Below, piece by piece: positions 1-7,800 of a DNA stretch of 17,408 nucleotides. Position 1 is the first letter of the stretch. The number at the start of each line of letters is the position of its first letter. A program made the position numbers and the translations under genes. Below the pieces are notes generated by a model, which saw only the letters and a program-made list of their open reading frames with translations, was not told the DNA's origin and did no database searches. This DNA is from JBBQRS01 sp038214535 (GTDB taxonomy: Bacteria > Chloroflexota > Anaerolineae > CG2-30-64-16): positions 1 to 17,408 of the forward strand of contig JBBQRS010000103.1 in the NCBI GenBank assembly GCA_038214535.1, read 5' to 3'.

Positions 1-74
1 TGTCGCCGGGGTTGGCCCAAACACCTGTTCCCCACTCACATCGGCTCTTTTGTGTTGCCCCACTCCGCGAGGGT

Positions 75-1586
75 CTATCTCAGTGCGAGGGCAAGCATTT
101 CGAATGCCGGGGCGAGGCTGTCATCGAGATAGCAATATAGACGGTAGAGGTCGTGGTAGCGTTGGGTGTTGGCAGGATTGGGCCGCGTGATTTCCGGCGC
201 GCCCAGCCAGATGTCGCGAATCGCCTCAAACCGATCCACCGCGCCGGTCGCATAGGCGGCAAGGAATGCTATCCCCAGCGCGCCGCCGGACCCCGGATAA
301 TACTCGATAGGGGTCGCGAGAATATCCGCCACGATCTGTCGCCACAGGGAGCTTGCCGCCCCGCCCGCCGTCGCGATAACGCGCCGTGTGCGGGGTTGAA
401 TCGGCTCGTAGCCCCTGCGCACGGCATAGCCGAACGATTCCAGCAGCGCCCGGTAGACGTGGGCAGACGTATGGCCGGGCGTGAGGCCGAACAGCACGCC
501 GCGTGCCTGCGGATCGGGATTCGGAGTTCGGCGGCCCATCAGGTGCGGCAACGCGACCAGTCCTTCGCTGCCCGCCGGGATTGCTTCCACGGCGCGGTCG
601 AGGCACGCAAAATCGGGTAGACCGTCCGGCCCCGCGTCGCACCCGGCGACCGCCGCGCCAAATCCCTCACGGAACCACGTCAACAGCCGCCCACACGCCA
701 ACACGTTCGCGGCCCACTCCACCGCGCCGCCCTCCAACGCGTCCTGAAAATGCGGCCCTGCTGCGGCATCAGCCAGCGGGCGCGTGGTCAAGGTCAACAG
801 CCCAGTGGTGCCGAACGCGATCATGGCATCGCCGGGGGCGACTGCGCCACACCCGACGATGGTCGGAAATGTATCGCCCGTGCCGGTGATCACCGGCGTC
901 CCCGCGCGCAGCCCGGTCAGCCGCGCGGCATCGCCCGTGATCTCACCGGCGATGTCGGTGACCGCTGACAACGGGGGAAGCAGCCGGGCATCCAGCCCCA
1001 GCCGGGCGCACGCGTCCGCATCCCACGCGTTGCGCCGCGCATCGAAGACGCCGCCGAAGATGCTCGCGGTGTCGTAGTCCACCGCGAGCCGGCCTGTCAA
1101 TCGGGAGACGACATAGTGATGGCTGGAGCAGATGCTATCGGCTCGCGCCAACGTGTTCGGCTCATGCTCGGCCAGCCACATCCATTTCGGCGTGATCGCC
1201 TGCGCGGTCAGTCGAGTCTCAAGAATCGCCTGTGCGCGCGCCAGTTGCGCCAGCGCGCGGTTATCGTTGTAGAGGATCGCGGGACGAAGCGGGTAGCCTT
1301 CGGCGTCGAGCAGACACAGGCATGGCGTCAGCCCCGACACCCCGATGGCAACGATGTGCTGCGGGTCAACGCCCGGCTGCGCCAGTAACGCGCGGATCAC
1401 CGCAAGGCTATCGCCCCACCATTGCGCATCGGGGTCTTGCTCCGACCATCCCTCATGGGGCCGGCTGATCGCGTGCTCGACCCGCGCCTGCGCCAGCACG
1501 CGCGCAGAAGCGCCGTCGGACGCAACGACGACCCCTTTGACGCCAAACGTCCCGATGTCGAGGCCCAAGTAACAGGGCACGTCCAT
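75..1586 (-). CDS. FGGY-family carbohydrate kinase (xylulokinase-like)
   Basis: This is probably an ATP-dependent cytoplasmic sugar kinase. The 503-residue length fits the family. From the chosen ATG, the phosphate-1 motif is LGLDIGT (residues 7-13, Asp10), followed by GWSEQDP near 46-52, the substrate-side YNDNR at 106-110, and TGTGDT at 234-239 with likely catalytic Asp238. A late ATP-binding segment reads ATAGGAASSLWRQ. A GTG codon sits directly before the ATG; I chose the ATG at 1586 because MDVPCYLGLDIGT gives a normal N-terminus, though no good Shine-Dalgarno is seen for either. It starts 8 bases after the stop of the zinc dehydrogenase gene and is the last gene of the run. Its neighbours (two dehydrogenases, an isomerase and an aldolase) suggest it phosphorylates a ketose or tetrulose before aldol cleavage. 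The exact sugar cannot be told; xylulose, erythrulose or an LsrK-type substrate are all possible. Confidence 0.9.
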   Translation of the reverse strand: MDVPCYLGLDIGTFGVKGVVVASDGASARVLAQARVEHAISRPHEGWSEQDPDAQWWGDSLAVIRALLAQPGVDPQHIVAIGVSGLTPCLCLLDAEGYPLRPAILYNDNRALAQLARAQAILETRLTAQAITPKWMWLAEHEPNTLARADSICSSHHYVVSRLTGRLAVDYDTASIFGGVFDARRNAWDADACARLGLDARLLPPLSAVTDIAGEITGDAARLTGLRAGTPVITGTGDTFPTIVGCGAVAPGDAMIAFGTTGLLTLTTRPLADAAAGPHFQDALEGGAVEWAANVLACGRLLTWFREGFGAAVAGCDAGPDGLPDFACLDRAVEAIPAGSEGLVALPHLMGRRTPNPDPQARGVLFGLTPGHTSAHVYRALLESFGYAVRRGYEPIQPRTRRVIATAGGAASSLWRQIVADILATPIEYYPGSGGALGIAFLAAYATGAVDRFEAIRDIWLGAPEITRPNPANTQRYHDLYRLYCYLDDSLAPAFEMLALALR

Positions 1587-1594
1587 CACGCAGT

Positions 1595-2641
1595 TCAGTC
1601 CATCGTCAAGACGACGCGATAGGTATCCGCGGCCATCGCCCGCTGCATGGCATAGTCAACGTTCGGGAAGGCCACACGCTCAGAGATGAAGGGGGTCAGG
1701 TTTACGGTCTGGCTGTTGAGCATCGCCACGGCTTCCCGGAAGGACTCCTTGTCATGCGAGAAGGTACCGGTGATATTTAGCTCGCGATAGTGGATGTCAT
1801 TGGGGTCAACCGACAGGTCGCCCTTAGGGTGGATCGAGCCATAGAGCATCAGCCAGCCGCCCTTCGCCATCAGCGGGATCGCAGAACGGATGGCGGGCAC
1901 GCCGCCCGCGGTGAAGAAGATCGCCGATGCGCCGATCCCGCCGGTCAGGTCGAGGATCGCCCCCTCGAGCGTCGCGTCTGCGGGATCGAAAGCATACGCT
2001 GCGCCCCCCGCGAGCGCGTCCGCACGCCGTCGGGCGTCCGGCTCGGTCACAACCACGCGCACGCCGCGCAATTGCAACAACTGCACGTGAAGCTGCCCCA
2101 TGATGCCCGCGCCCTGCACGATGGCGAGATCGCCGAAGGCAAGCGGCGTCCGTCGAATGCCGCGGGCGACGCAGGACACCGGTTCGGCCAGCGCGAGCTC
2201 GGCGTAGTCGCGGCCCTCGTCGGCCCGATAGATCATGTAGTCTTCCACCAGCACGTAGTCGCTCATACCGCCGGGTCCCCAGGGCTGACCGGGCAACCCG
2301 CCGCCCTTATCGTTGAGGCACAGGTTATCCATGCCGCGCCGGCAATAGTAGCACTGGCCGCAACGGATCATGATCTCCAGGCAGACGGGGTCGCCCACCT
2401 CTGCTTCGCACTGCGCGCACGGGCCTTTCGCGACGATCACGCCGCTGGTCTCGTGGCCGCCGCGAAACGGGTAGTCTTCGGGGCGGCTGCCGCGATAGAA
2501 ACGCTGTTCCCAGGTGCAGATCGCGCACGTCTTGACCTGCACCAGCACCTGGCGGTCACCCGGCTCGGGCATGGGAATCTCGCGCACCTCAACCTGGCCC
2601 GGCGCGGTGAACACGGTAGTCTTCATGGTAGATGGAATCAT
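1595..2641 (-). CDS. Zinc-dependent medium-chain alcohol/polyol dehydrogenase
   Basis: This is an NAD(P)-dependent medium-chain dehydrogenase of the sorbitol/threonine dehydrogenase type, 348 residues. Likely catalytic zinc ligands are Cys42, His63-Glu64 (GGHETSG) and Glu153 (LAEPVSC). The structural zinc motif CGQCYYC then C is intact at Cys94, 97, 100 and 108. The nucleotide-binding loop is VQGAGIMG (175-182), and an acidic residue in VVTEP at the end of the next strand points to NAD rather than NADP. The ATG at 2641 lies 4 bases after the aldolase stop; a second ATG at 2626 (MKTTVFTAPG) would also give a typical N-terminus, and neither has a clear Shine-Dalgarno. Being between an aldolase and a sugar kinase, it probably oxidises a polyol or sugar to a keto sugar. 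The substrate is inferred only. Confidence 0.9.
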   Translation of the reverse strand: MIPSTMKTTVFTAPGQVEVREIPMPEPGDRQVLVQVKTCAICTWEQRFYRGSRPEDYPFRGGHETSGVIVAKGPCAQCEAEVGDPVCLEIMIRCGQCYYCRRGMDNLCLNDKGGGLPGQPWGPGGMSDYVLVEDYMIYRADEGRDYAELALAEPVSCVARGIRRTPLAFGDLAIVQGAGIMGQLHVQLLQLRGVRVVVTEPDARRRADALAGGAAYAFDPADATLEGAILDLTGGIGASAIFFTAGGVPAIRSAIPLMAKGGWLMLYGSIHPKGDLSVDPNDIHYRELNITGTFSHDKESFREAVAMLNSQTVNLTPFISERVAFPNVDYAMQRAMAADTYRVVLTMD

Positions 2642-2645
2642 GATG

Positions 2646-3419
2646 TTAACTCAACAGCTTCAGCGCTTGCTCGACGCTCGCGCCACCGTGGATCACGGCG
2701 GCCAATGCCGCGGTCATCTTCGTCGGGTCGGGCGCGCCCCACACGTTACGCCCGATGGCGCAGCCCACCGCCCCGGCCGCGACGGCGTTGTAGACCATCG
2801 TAATCAGTTGCTCCTCGCTCATCTTGCTGCCGCCGGGGACGACGATGGGCGTAAAACAGGACTGCACGACCTGCTCGAAGTGATCGCAGTACGGCGTTTT
2901 AAGGATGTCCGCGCCATACTCCGAACCGAACCGGGCGGCCAGTTGGTGGTTCGCGAGCGTGCGATACTCCGGTGCGCTGTCGAAGCCGCCGGGCATCATC
3001 TCGCCCACCAGCACGACGCCCCAGCGGTCACAATCGGAGGCCAGCGTGGTCAGCCATTCGATCTGGCGCACCTCGTAGCTATGCCCCGGCCCCGCGTTGG
3101 CGACGACGCCATCTGCGCCCAGGCGTAACGCGTCCTCGACCGAGAAGAGCGGCGCGCTGGCCGCCACATCGGGGCCGATCGCGCTCGAACCGCCGTCGGT
3201 GCGCACGATGAGGCCTAGCGGAGCCAATTCTTTGGCAAACTCGCGCGCGATACCATAGCTCGTGATGATGGCGTCCGCGCCGCCGTCCGCCACCTTCTTG
3301 ATCACGTCGCCGGGGCGTTCCAGGCCCTTAGGCCCGGAGATGCCGCCGTGATCCATCGCTACGATCAGCGCCTTGCCGTCAGAGGCGAGGATGCGATTCA
3401 GTCGTCGTGTCTTTTTCAT
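2646..3419 (-). CDS. Class I aldolase, DhnA/FbaB/LsrF family
   Basis: A 257-residue Schiff-base TIM-barrel aldolase of the archaeal-type fructose-bisphosphate aldolase/LsrF family. The N-terminal barrel motif is IVAMDHGG (19-26). The likely Schiff-base lysine is Lys174 in GADILKTPY. Phosphate-binding segments VVPGGSK (193-199) and AIGRNVW (221-227) are both present, so the substrate is probably phosphorylated. The frame is open upstream to 3506, but the ATG at 3419 starts MKKTRRLN, the normal N-terminus, and overlaps the stop of the preceding isomerase gene as ATGA, indicating translational coupling. It most likely cleaves the sugar phosphate made by the kinase at the end of the operon into a triose phosphate plus an aldehyde. 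An LsrF-like thiolase role is an alternative. Confidence 0.88.
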   Translation of the reverse strand: MKKTRRLNRILASDGKALIVAMDHGGISGPKGLERPGDVIKKVADGGADAIITSYGIAREFAKELAPLGLIVRTDGGSSAIGPDVAASAPLFSVEDALRLGADGVVANAGPGHSYEVRQIEWLTTLASDCDRWGVVLVGEMMPGGFDSAPEYRTLANHQLAARFGSEYGADILKTPYCDHFEQVVQSCFTPIVVPGGSKMSEEQLITMVYNAVAAGAVGCAIGRNVWGAPDPTKMTAALAAVIHGGASVEQALKLLS

Positions 3420-4240
3420 GCGTTCTCCAGTAGCGAACCGGCGGTTCGCGGGAAATAAGATCGAATCGTCGCCAACGCCTCTGCTTCCGTGCCGCTCGGA
3501 TAGCACTCCATCCCGATCAGCCCGTCGTAGCCCAACGCATCCAGTTTGGCAGAGATGTTGGTGTAGTTGATCTCACCGGTCCCCGGCTCCTGGCGCGTGG
3601 GGCAGTCGCCGATGTGAAACGTCGGATAGAGGCCGAAGTACTCTTCCATCCCCCAGATGAGATTGCCCGCCGTGCGCTGTTGGTGATAGCAGTCAAACGA
3701 CAGGCGCAATTGCGGATCGTCGAAGCGGCGCACCACATCGGCGGCGAGATCGTGCGTGGAGACGAAGACGCCCCCGTGGATGTGAAATGTGTTGAGCGCC
3801 TCGAACCAGAGCTGGATCTTCGTCTGTTTGACGCGCTGCATGATCTGCTCGATGCCCTCCAGCAGGTTGGCATACATCTCGGCGGGCGTGTAGTCGCGGT
3901 TCAGCCGCTGCACCCGCTCGCCCTGCTCGGTCACGTCTATCTGGTTCGAGAAGATGAAAAGGTGGGGAATCTCGTAGCACACGGCCATCTCCAGCGTCTC
4001 ATCCCAGGCGCGCAGACAGCGCGCGTGATCGGTCGCGTCCACCAGATTGCCGGCCTCACCGTCAAATGTGGAGTTGATGATCACCCCACGCTGCCGGCAC
4101 TCCTGATAAATCTCAGCCATGGGGCGGTCGCGCCAGAGCCAGACATCCAGCCGGCGGATGCCCAGCCGGTGGAACCGCGCGACGCGCTCGACGATGGGCA
4201 GATCGCGGAACCAGAAGTCGAGATACCCGGTCAACTCCAT
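3416..4240 (-). CDS. Sugar isomerase/epimerase TIM barrel, hydroxypyruvate isomerase-like
   Basis: A 274-residue protein of the xylose-isomerase-like TIM-barrel superfamily (AP endonuclease family 2 fold). Candidate metal ligands are Glu147 (WFEALN), Asp183 (SFDCYHQQ), His209 (FHIGD) and Glu245 (GMECYPSG). The segment after His209, with EPGTGEINY at 218-226, closely matches the characteristic segment of hydroxypyruvate isomerase (Hyi) and the related 2-oxo-tetronate isomerase OtnI, so an isomerase acting on a small keto or aldo acid or sugar is the best guess. Its ATG overlaps the SDR stop by one base (TGATG) and its stop overlaps the aldolase start (ATGA), so three genes are translationally coupled. 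It probably interconverts the aldose and ketose forms of the intermediate handled by the kinase and aldolase. Confidence 0.85.
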   Translation of the reverse strand: MELTGYLDFWFRDLPIVERVARFHRLGIRRLDVWLWRDRPMAEIYQECRQRGVIINSTFDGEAGNLVDATDHARCLRAWDETLEMAVCYEIPHLFIFSNQIDVTEQGERVQRLNRDYTPAEMYANLLEGIEQIMQRVKQTKIQLWFEALNTFHIHGGVFVSTHDLAADVVRRFDDPQLRLSFDCYHQQRTAGNLIWGMEEYFGLYPTFHIGDCPTRQEPGTGEINYTNISAKLDALGYDGLIGMECYPSGTEAEALATIRSYFPRTAGSLLENA

Positions 4241-5025
4241 CAGGCCATCACCATCCCGCCGTCCACCTCAATCGCCTGACCGGTGATATAGGCCGCATCG
4301 GGAGACGCAAGGAACGCCACCACACCCGCGATTTCGTCCACCGTCGCGATCCGCTTCATGGGGCACTCGCTCGCGCGCAACTCCAGCCATTCCTGCGCCG
4401 ACAGCCCGTCGCGCGAACCGATCGTTGCAGCCACGCCCTGCACCATCTCTGTCAGGGTGTTGCCGGGGCAAACCGCGTTCGCGTTCGCGCCGTGGGGGGC
4501 CAACTCCATCGCCACGCTGCGGGTCAAGCCGATCACCCCCGACTTGGCCGCGCTGTATTGCGCGCTGGCATCCCATGAAGTTTTGCCCGCCATAGATGAG
4601 ATGTTGACGATGGAGCCGCAACCGGACTGGATCATGATGCGCGCCGCAGCGCGGTTCGTCAGGAAGACGCCGGTCAGGTCAATATCAATGACCTTCTGCC
4701 ACTCTTTGAGCGGGACATCCACGAGCGGCTGGCCGGAGTAGACGCCGGCGGACGCGACGACGATATCCACCGTTCCCCAGGTCTCGACGACGCTGGCGAA
4801 CGCGGCGTCTACGCTGTCCTGATCGGTCACGTCACAGTGCAACGCGAGCGCGGGTTGTCCACTCAACCGCTCGCATGCAACGGCAACCTTCGCCGCCTCG
4901 TCCACCACAATGTCCAGCACGGCGACCCGCGCGCCTTCCTCGGCAAACCGCAGGCATGACGCCTTGCCGATGCCCTTCGCCCCGCCGGTAACCACCACCA
5001 CCCTGTTTTCAAATCGGGTAATCAT
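4240..5025 (-). CDS. SDR-family NAD-dependent oxidoreductase
   Basis: A classical short-chain dehydrogenase/reductase of 261 residues from the chosen ATG. The cofactor motif is TGGAKGIG (13-20), with Asp38 at the end of the second strand suggesting NAD(H). The usual NNAG is ASAG (91-94). The active site is Ser144 (NISSMAG) and Tyr157-x3-Lys161 (YSAAK). The C-terminus ends in the common VDGGMVMA. The frame is open to a TTG at 5058. A GGGAGG lies 15 or more bases ahead of the ATG and nearer to a GTG at 5031, so the true start may be GTG (two codons longer). It is the first gene after repeat copy A and is coupled to the isomerase. It probably oxidises a sugar, polyol or hydroxyacid in the same route; the substrate is unknown. 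Confidence 0.9.
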   Translation of the reverse strand: MITRFENRVVVVTGGAKGIGKASCLRFAEEGARVAVLDIVVDEAAKVAVACERLSGQPALALHCDVTDQDSVDAAFASVVETWGTVDIVVASAGVYSGQPLVDVPLKEWQKVIDIDLTGVFLTNRAAARIMIQSGCGSIVNISSMAGKTSWDASAQYSAAKSGVIGLTRSVAMELAPHGANANAVCPGNTLTEMVQGVAATIGSRDGLSAQEWLELRASECPMKRIATVDEIAGVVAFLASPDAAYITGQAIEVDGGMVMA

Positions 5026-5067
5026 GTACACAGGTTCCGCTTCCTCCCTTGAATGCAATCAAACATG

Positions 5068-5196
5068 TCATCACGTCTTTCCCTTCGTAGCCTGACCGGC
5101 CACTTCGTAGTGACGGCTTCAGCCGCTGGGGGCAGCACAACAACTGAAGGCGTCACTACGAAGAAGAGCGACGCGCAGTTTTCGAATAGATTCTCA
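5068..5196 (-). repeat. Intergenic palindromic repeat, copy A
   Basis: The core is a 20-bp inverted repeat with one mismatch: left arm 5103-5122, right arm 5144-5163, loop 5123-5143. The loop resembles that of copy C (shared CTGGG-like then GCAGCA(C/T)AAC). The outer flank at 5172-5196 (cgcgcag then ttcg.atagattctca) matches the flanks of copies B and C and ends exactly at the stop codon of the FAD/[2Fe-2S] gene. On the other side, 5068-5090 resembles the equivalent part of copy C, and an 8-bp arm end (cttcgtag) is duplicated at 5083-5090. There is no U-tract after the stem on either strand, so it is not a typical intrinsic terminator. It is the only intergenic gap in this part of the operon. 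Confidence 0.85.
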
Positions 5197-6603
5197 TTCT
5201 AGCGCGGCCAGGTCCGCCACCGAAATCGGGTGTTGTGGGGCACGGGCCGTGAAGCGGCCCGCCGCCTGTAGCGCGGCCGAGTCGTCGGCGCGCCCTGCCG
5301 TCTCGATGGCGATGATGCCGGCGATCAACGCTTCGCAAACGCGGCCCTGACAATCGCCCATGCCGGCCCGCGTCAAGCCCTTCACCTCGTTGACGGTCAA
5401 CGCGCCGTCGCGCACTACGCGCCGAATATCCCCCAGCGTGACGCCTTCGCAGCGACAGATCACCGTGTCATCGTCCGCCAACGTGTAGAGGCCTGGCCCC
5501 GGCGTAAACAACGCGCCCAACATCCGCCCGAACCGCCGCTCACGTGCGAGCACAGGCGCATGATGGTCAAAGACTTCACGCGCGGCCTTCTGAGAAAGCT
5601 TGCCCAGCCGTTCGGCGACTGCGGTTCCCGCAATCGCACCCTCCACCTCCGCGAGCGCCGCGCCGCCGATGCTCGCGCCGTCGCCCGCCGCATAGACGCC
5701 GCGCCGGCTGGTCTCCATACGCGCATCGCGCTGTGGCGCATAACCGCCCAACTCGGGCCGGAACTCCTCGGCGCACCCGGCCAGCCGCGCCAATCCGGAT
5801 GACGGCAGCAACCCGTAGCCTACCACAATCGTATCTACGGCGAGCGTTTCGGCGGCATGATCGTTGGGTCGCCCCGCCGCGTCCACGGGACAAATCACCG
5901 CCTCCTCGACTTCACTCGCCCCACGCGCCGCTATCACTGACCACCCCACCCGGACGGGAACGCGCGCGGATCGCAGCGTGCGCACGTAGTCCCAGCCCTC
6001 AGCGATGCGCGATCCCTGACCCTGAAGTGCGCCAAGGTGTCGTACCGCGCGCCAGGTGAAGCGCGCTGCCTCCAGCACGGCGACCACCTCTGCGCCTGCC
6101 TGCGTCAGTTCAGCCGCCGCGGCAAGTTGCAGCGGGCCGGTTCCCGACAACAATACGCGCTTGCCCGGCAACACGCGCGATCCCTTCAGCAACGTCTGCA
6201 CGGCCCCCGCCGTCAATACGCCGGGCAGCGTCCAACCGGGGAACGGGATGGACCGGTCATATGCGCCGGTCGCAAGGATAACCGTGTTTGCAGTGATCGC
6301 TTCCGACCCGGTTGGCGTATCGAATGCAAGCTCCCACCCTGCCCCGCCTGGGTCGGGAAATATGCCCCATACCAGCGCGTTATTTATTATGTCAACTTTT
6401 GCATCGGCAAGCCCGGCCAACGCGGCGGAGCGTTGCGTCGCGCGCCGCCCGACAGGGCCATCCGCGGACGCCCGATAATACTGCCCGCCGGGTTGCGGCT
6501 GAGAATCCAGCAGGATCGTCGCCACCCCCGCTGCGGAAGCGGCTGTCGCCGCGGCTATGCCGCCCGGCCCCGCGCCCACAACTGCGAGTTCGTACCGGGT
6601 CAT
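5194..6603 (-). CDS. FAD/NAD(P) oxidoreductase with C-terminal [2Fe-2S] BFD-like domain
   Basis: A 469-residue flavoprotein like the larger subunit of opine oxidase (OoxA), hydrogen cyanide synthase HcnB, and hydroxyproline dehydrogenase. FAD binding is shown by VVGAGPGG (8-15) with Asp33, and QPGGQYY. Mid-protein motifs are ILATGAYDR and a second dinucleotide motif GTGPLQLAAAAE. A late YAAGDGASIGG completes the two-domain disulfide-reductase-like fold. The C-terminal part has four cysteines in CxC and Cx4C pairs (Cys383, 385, 418 and 423; CRCEG and DCQGRVC), as in bacterioferritin-associated-ferredoxin-like [2Fe-2S] domains. It starts one base after the stop of the partner oxidase (TGAGATG). 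It probably passes electrons from that partner's FAD to an acceptor. The substrate is unknown. Confidence 0.88.
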   Translation of the reverse strand: MTRYELAVVGAGPGGIAAATAASAAGVATILLDSQPQPGGQYYRASADGPVGRRATQRSAALAGLADAKVDIINNALVWGIFPDPGGAGWELAFDTPTGSEAITANTVILATGAYDRSIPFPGWTLPGVLTAGAVQTLLKGSRVLPGKRVLLSGTGPLQLAAAAELTQAGAEVVAVLEAARFTWRAVRHLGALQGQGSRIAEGWDYVRTLRSARVPVRVGWSVIAARGASEVEEAVICPVDAAGRPNDHAAETLAVDTIVVGYGLLPSSGLARLAGCAEEFRPELGGYAPQRDARMETSRRGVYAAGDGASIGGAALAEVEGAIAGTAVAERLGKLSQKAAREVFDHHAPVLARERRFGRMLGALFTPGPGLYTLADDDTVICRCEGVTLGDIRRVVRDGALTVNEVKGLTRAGMGDCQGRVCEALIAGIIAIETAGRADDSAALQAAGRFTARAPQHPISVADLAALE

Positions 6604-6604
6604 C

Positions 6605-7792
6605 TCAGCCGTGCCCGATCACGCGGTCAGGGGCGAACGCGGTCAGATCCATGCTCGTGCGACCCGTGGAGACCCATTCAGCCACCAGATCGCCCACCCA
6701 CGGCGTAATCACCACGGTGGACTTGAACGCCGCCGCCATGAACAGCCCGCCCAGCCCCGCGACCGGCCCCAGCAGCGGCAGCCCGTCATCGGTGAAGGCA
6801 ACGGGCGCAGCCCAGCCCCGCAGGATGCGCAGACCGGCAATAGACGGCAGAAACCGCAGCACCTCACGTGCAACGACGGCCTGCCCGCGCAGGGTCGCGC
6901 CCGACCCCAGATCATCGGTGATGACGCCAGCCTCGCCCAGCAGGAAATGACCATCCGCGGTCTGAGACACCGCAAAGACGGCAGACGCGCCCGCGTCCGG
7001 GTCGCCGTCGTGCATCGAGTCAAAGAAGGCCGCCGAGGACAGGTGGTTGTGCAACACGCCGTCACTCGGCGATTGCCGCCTACTGAAAGATTCGGTCACC
7101 AACGCCTGCCCGTGAACGTGCCGGGACCCCCATGTACAGCCCAACGCGCGACCCAGCGCGGGCGTCCACGCGCCCATCGCCAGGATGACGACGCCGGCGC
7201 TGAAATCATCGCCGCTCGTCTCCACGCCACAGACGCGGTCTCCTTGCACATCGAGGGAAACGACCTCATTGTCGGGGAAAAGCGCCAGACCGTGGCGGCG
7301 TCCCCGCTGAAGATAGGCCGCCATGAAGGCGAACGGCGAAACCTGACCCTCGTCGGTGTGATAACATGCGCCCAGCAGGGAACGGCGATCCAGCAGCGGT
7401 TCGAGTTCGGCCAGCCGCCCGGCGGGGACCATTTCCGCCGCAATACCGGCCGCGCGCAACCGTTCGACCCGCGCCGCCATCAGCGCCCATTGTCTCTCGG
7501 TCTCGATCAGCAACAGGTTGCCCACCCGGCGATACCCGACCGAACGCCCTAACTCCTCTTCCAGCCCGTCAAACCGGCGACGCGCTGCGTTCACCATCGG
7601 CAGGCTATGATCGAGTTCAGCGTCCTGAACCTGGATGTTGCCGTAATTGGCGCGTGACGCGCCGCCGGGGATCGGCCCCCGGTCGAGGAGCGCCGTGGTC
7701 AATCCGGCGACGGCGAGCGCCGAAGCAACCGAACAACCGATGTAGCCGCCGCCCACGACGAGGGCGTCGAACCGGCGCGCTGAGGGTGTCAC
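6605..7792 (-). CDS. DAO-family FAD-dependent oxidoreductase
   Basis: A D-amino-acid-oxidase-fold flavoprotein (395 residues from the chosen start), like the catalytic beta subunit of opine oxidase (OoxB), HcnC, glycine oxidase or hydroxyproline dehydrogenase. The FAD motif is VVGGGYIG (12-19) followed by LLDRG (acidic ribose-binding residue), and GGASRANYG contacts FAD in this family. The C-terminal segment TDDGLPLLGPV is the usual FAD-side loop. No ATG is available: GTG at 7792 gives VTPSARRFDALVVGGG and starts 8 bases after the preceding stop at 7801, while a GTG at 7852 would overlap the upstream gene by about 50 bases, so I prefer 7792. No Shine-Dalgarno is evident. It probably oxidises a secondary amine or amino acid formed from ring breakdown, together with the adjacent [2Fe-2S] flavoprotein; the substrate is inferred only. 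Confidence 0.85.
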   Translation of the reverse strand: MTPSARRFDALVVGGGYIGCSVASALAVAGLTTALLDRGPIPGGASRANYGNIQVQDAELDHSLPMVNAARRRFDGLEEELGRSVGYRRVGNLLLIETERQWALMAARVERLRAAGIAAEMVPAGRLAELEPLLDRRSLLGACYHTDEGQVSPFAFMAAYLQRGRRHGLALFPDNEVVSLDVQGDRVCGVETSGDDFSAGVVILAMGAWTPALGRALGCTWGSRHVHGQALVTESFSRRQSPSDGVLHNHLSSAAFFDSMHDGDPDAGASAVFAVSQTADGHFLLGEAGVITDDLGSGATLRGQAVVAREVLRFLPSIAGLRILRGWAAPVAFTDDGLPLLGPVAGLGGLFMAAAFKSTVVITPWVGDLVAEWVSTGRTSMDLTAFAPDRVIGHG

Positions 7793-7800
7793 GGTCGCGG

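Noticed and set aside
3420..3506. N-terminal extension of the aldolase
   Set aside because: It overlaps the end of the isomerase gene by almost 90 bases, while the ATG at 3419 gives the typical start and an ATGA junction.
5103..5163. CRISPR or tRNA-like element
   Set aside because: There is a single palindrome with dispersed copies, no regular spacers, and no cloverleaf.
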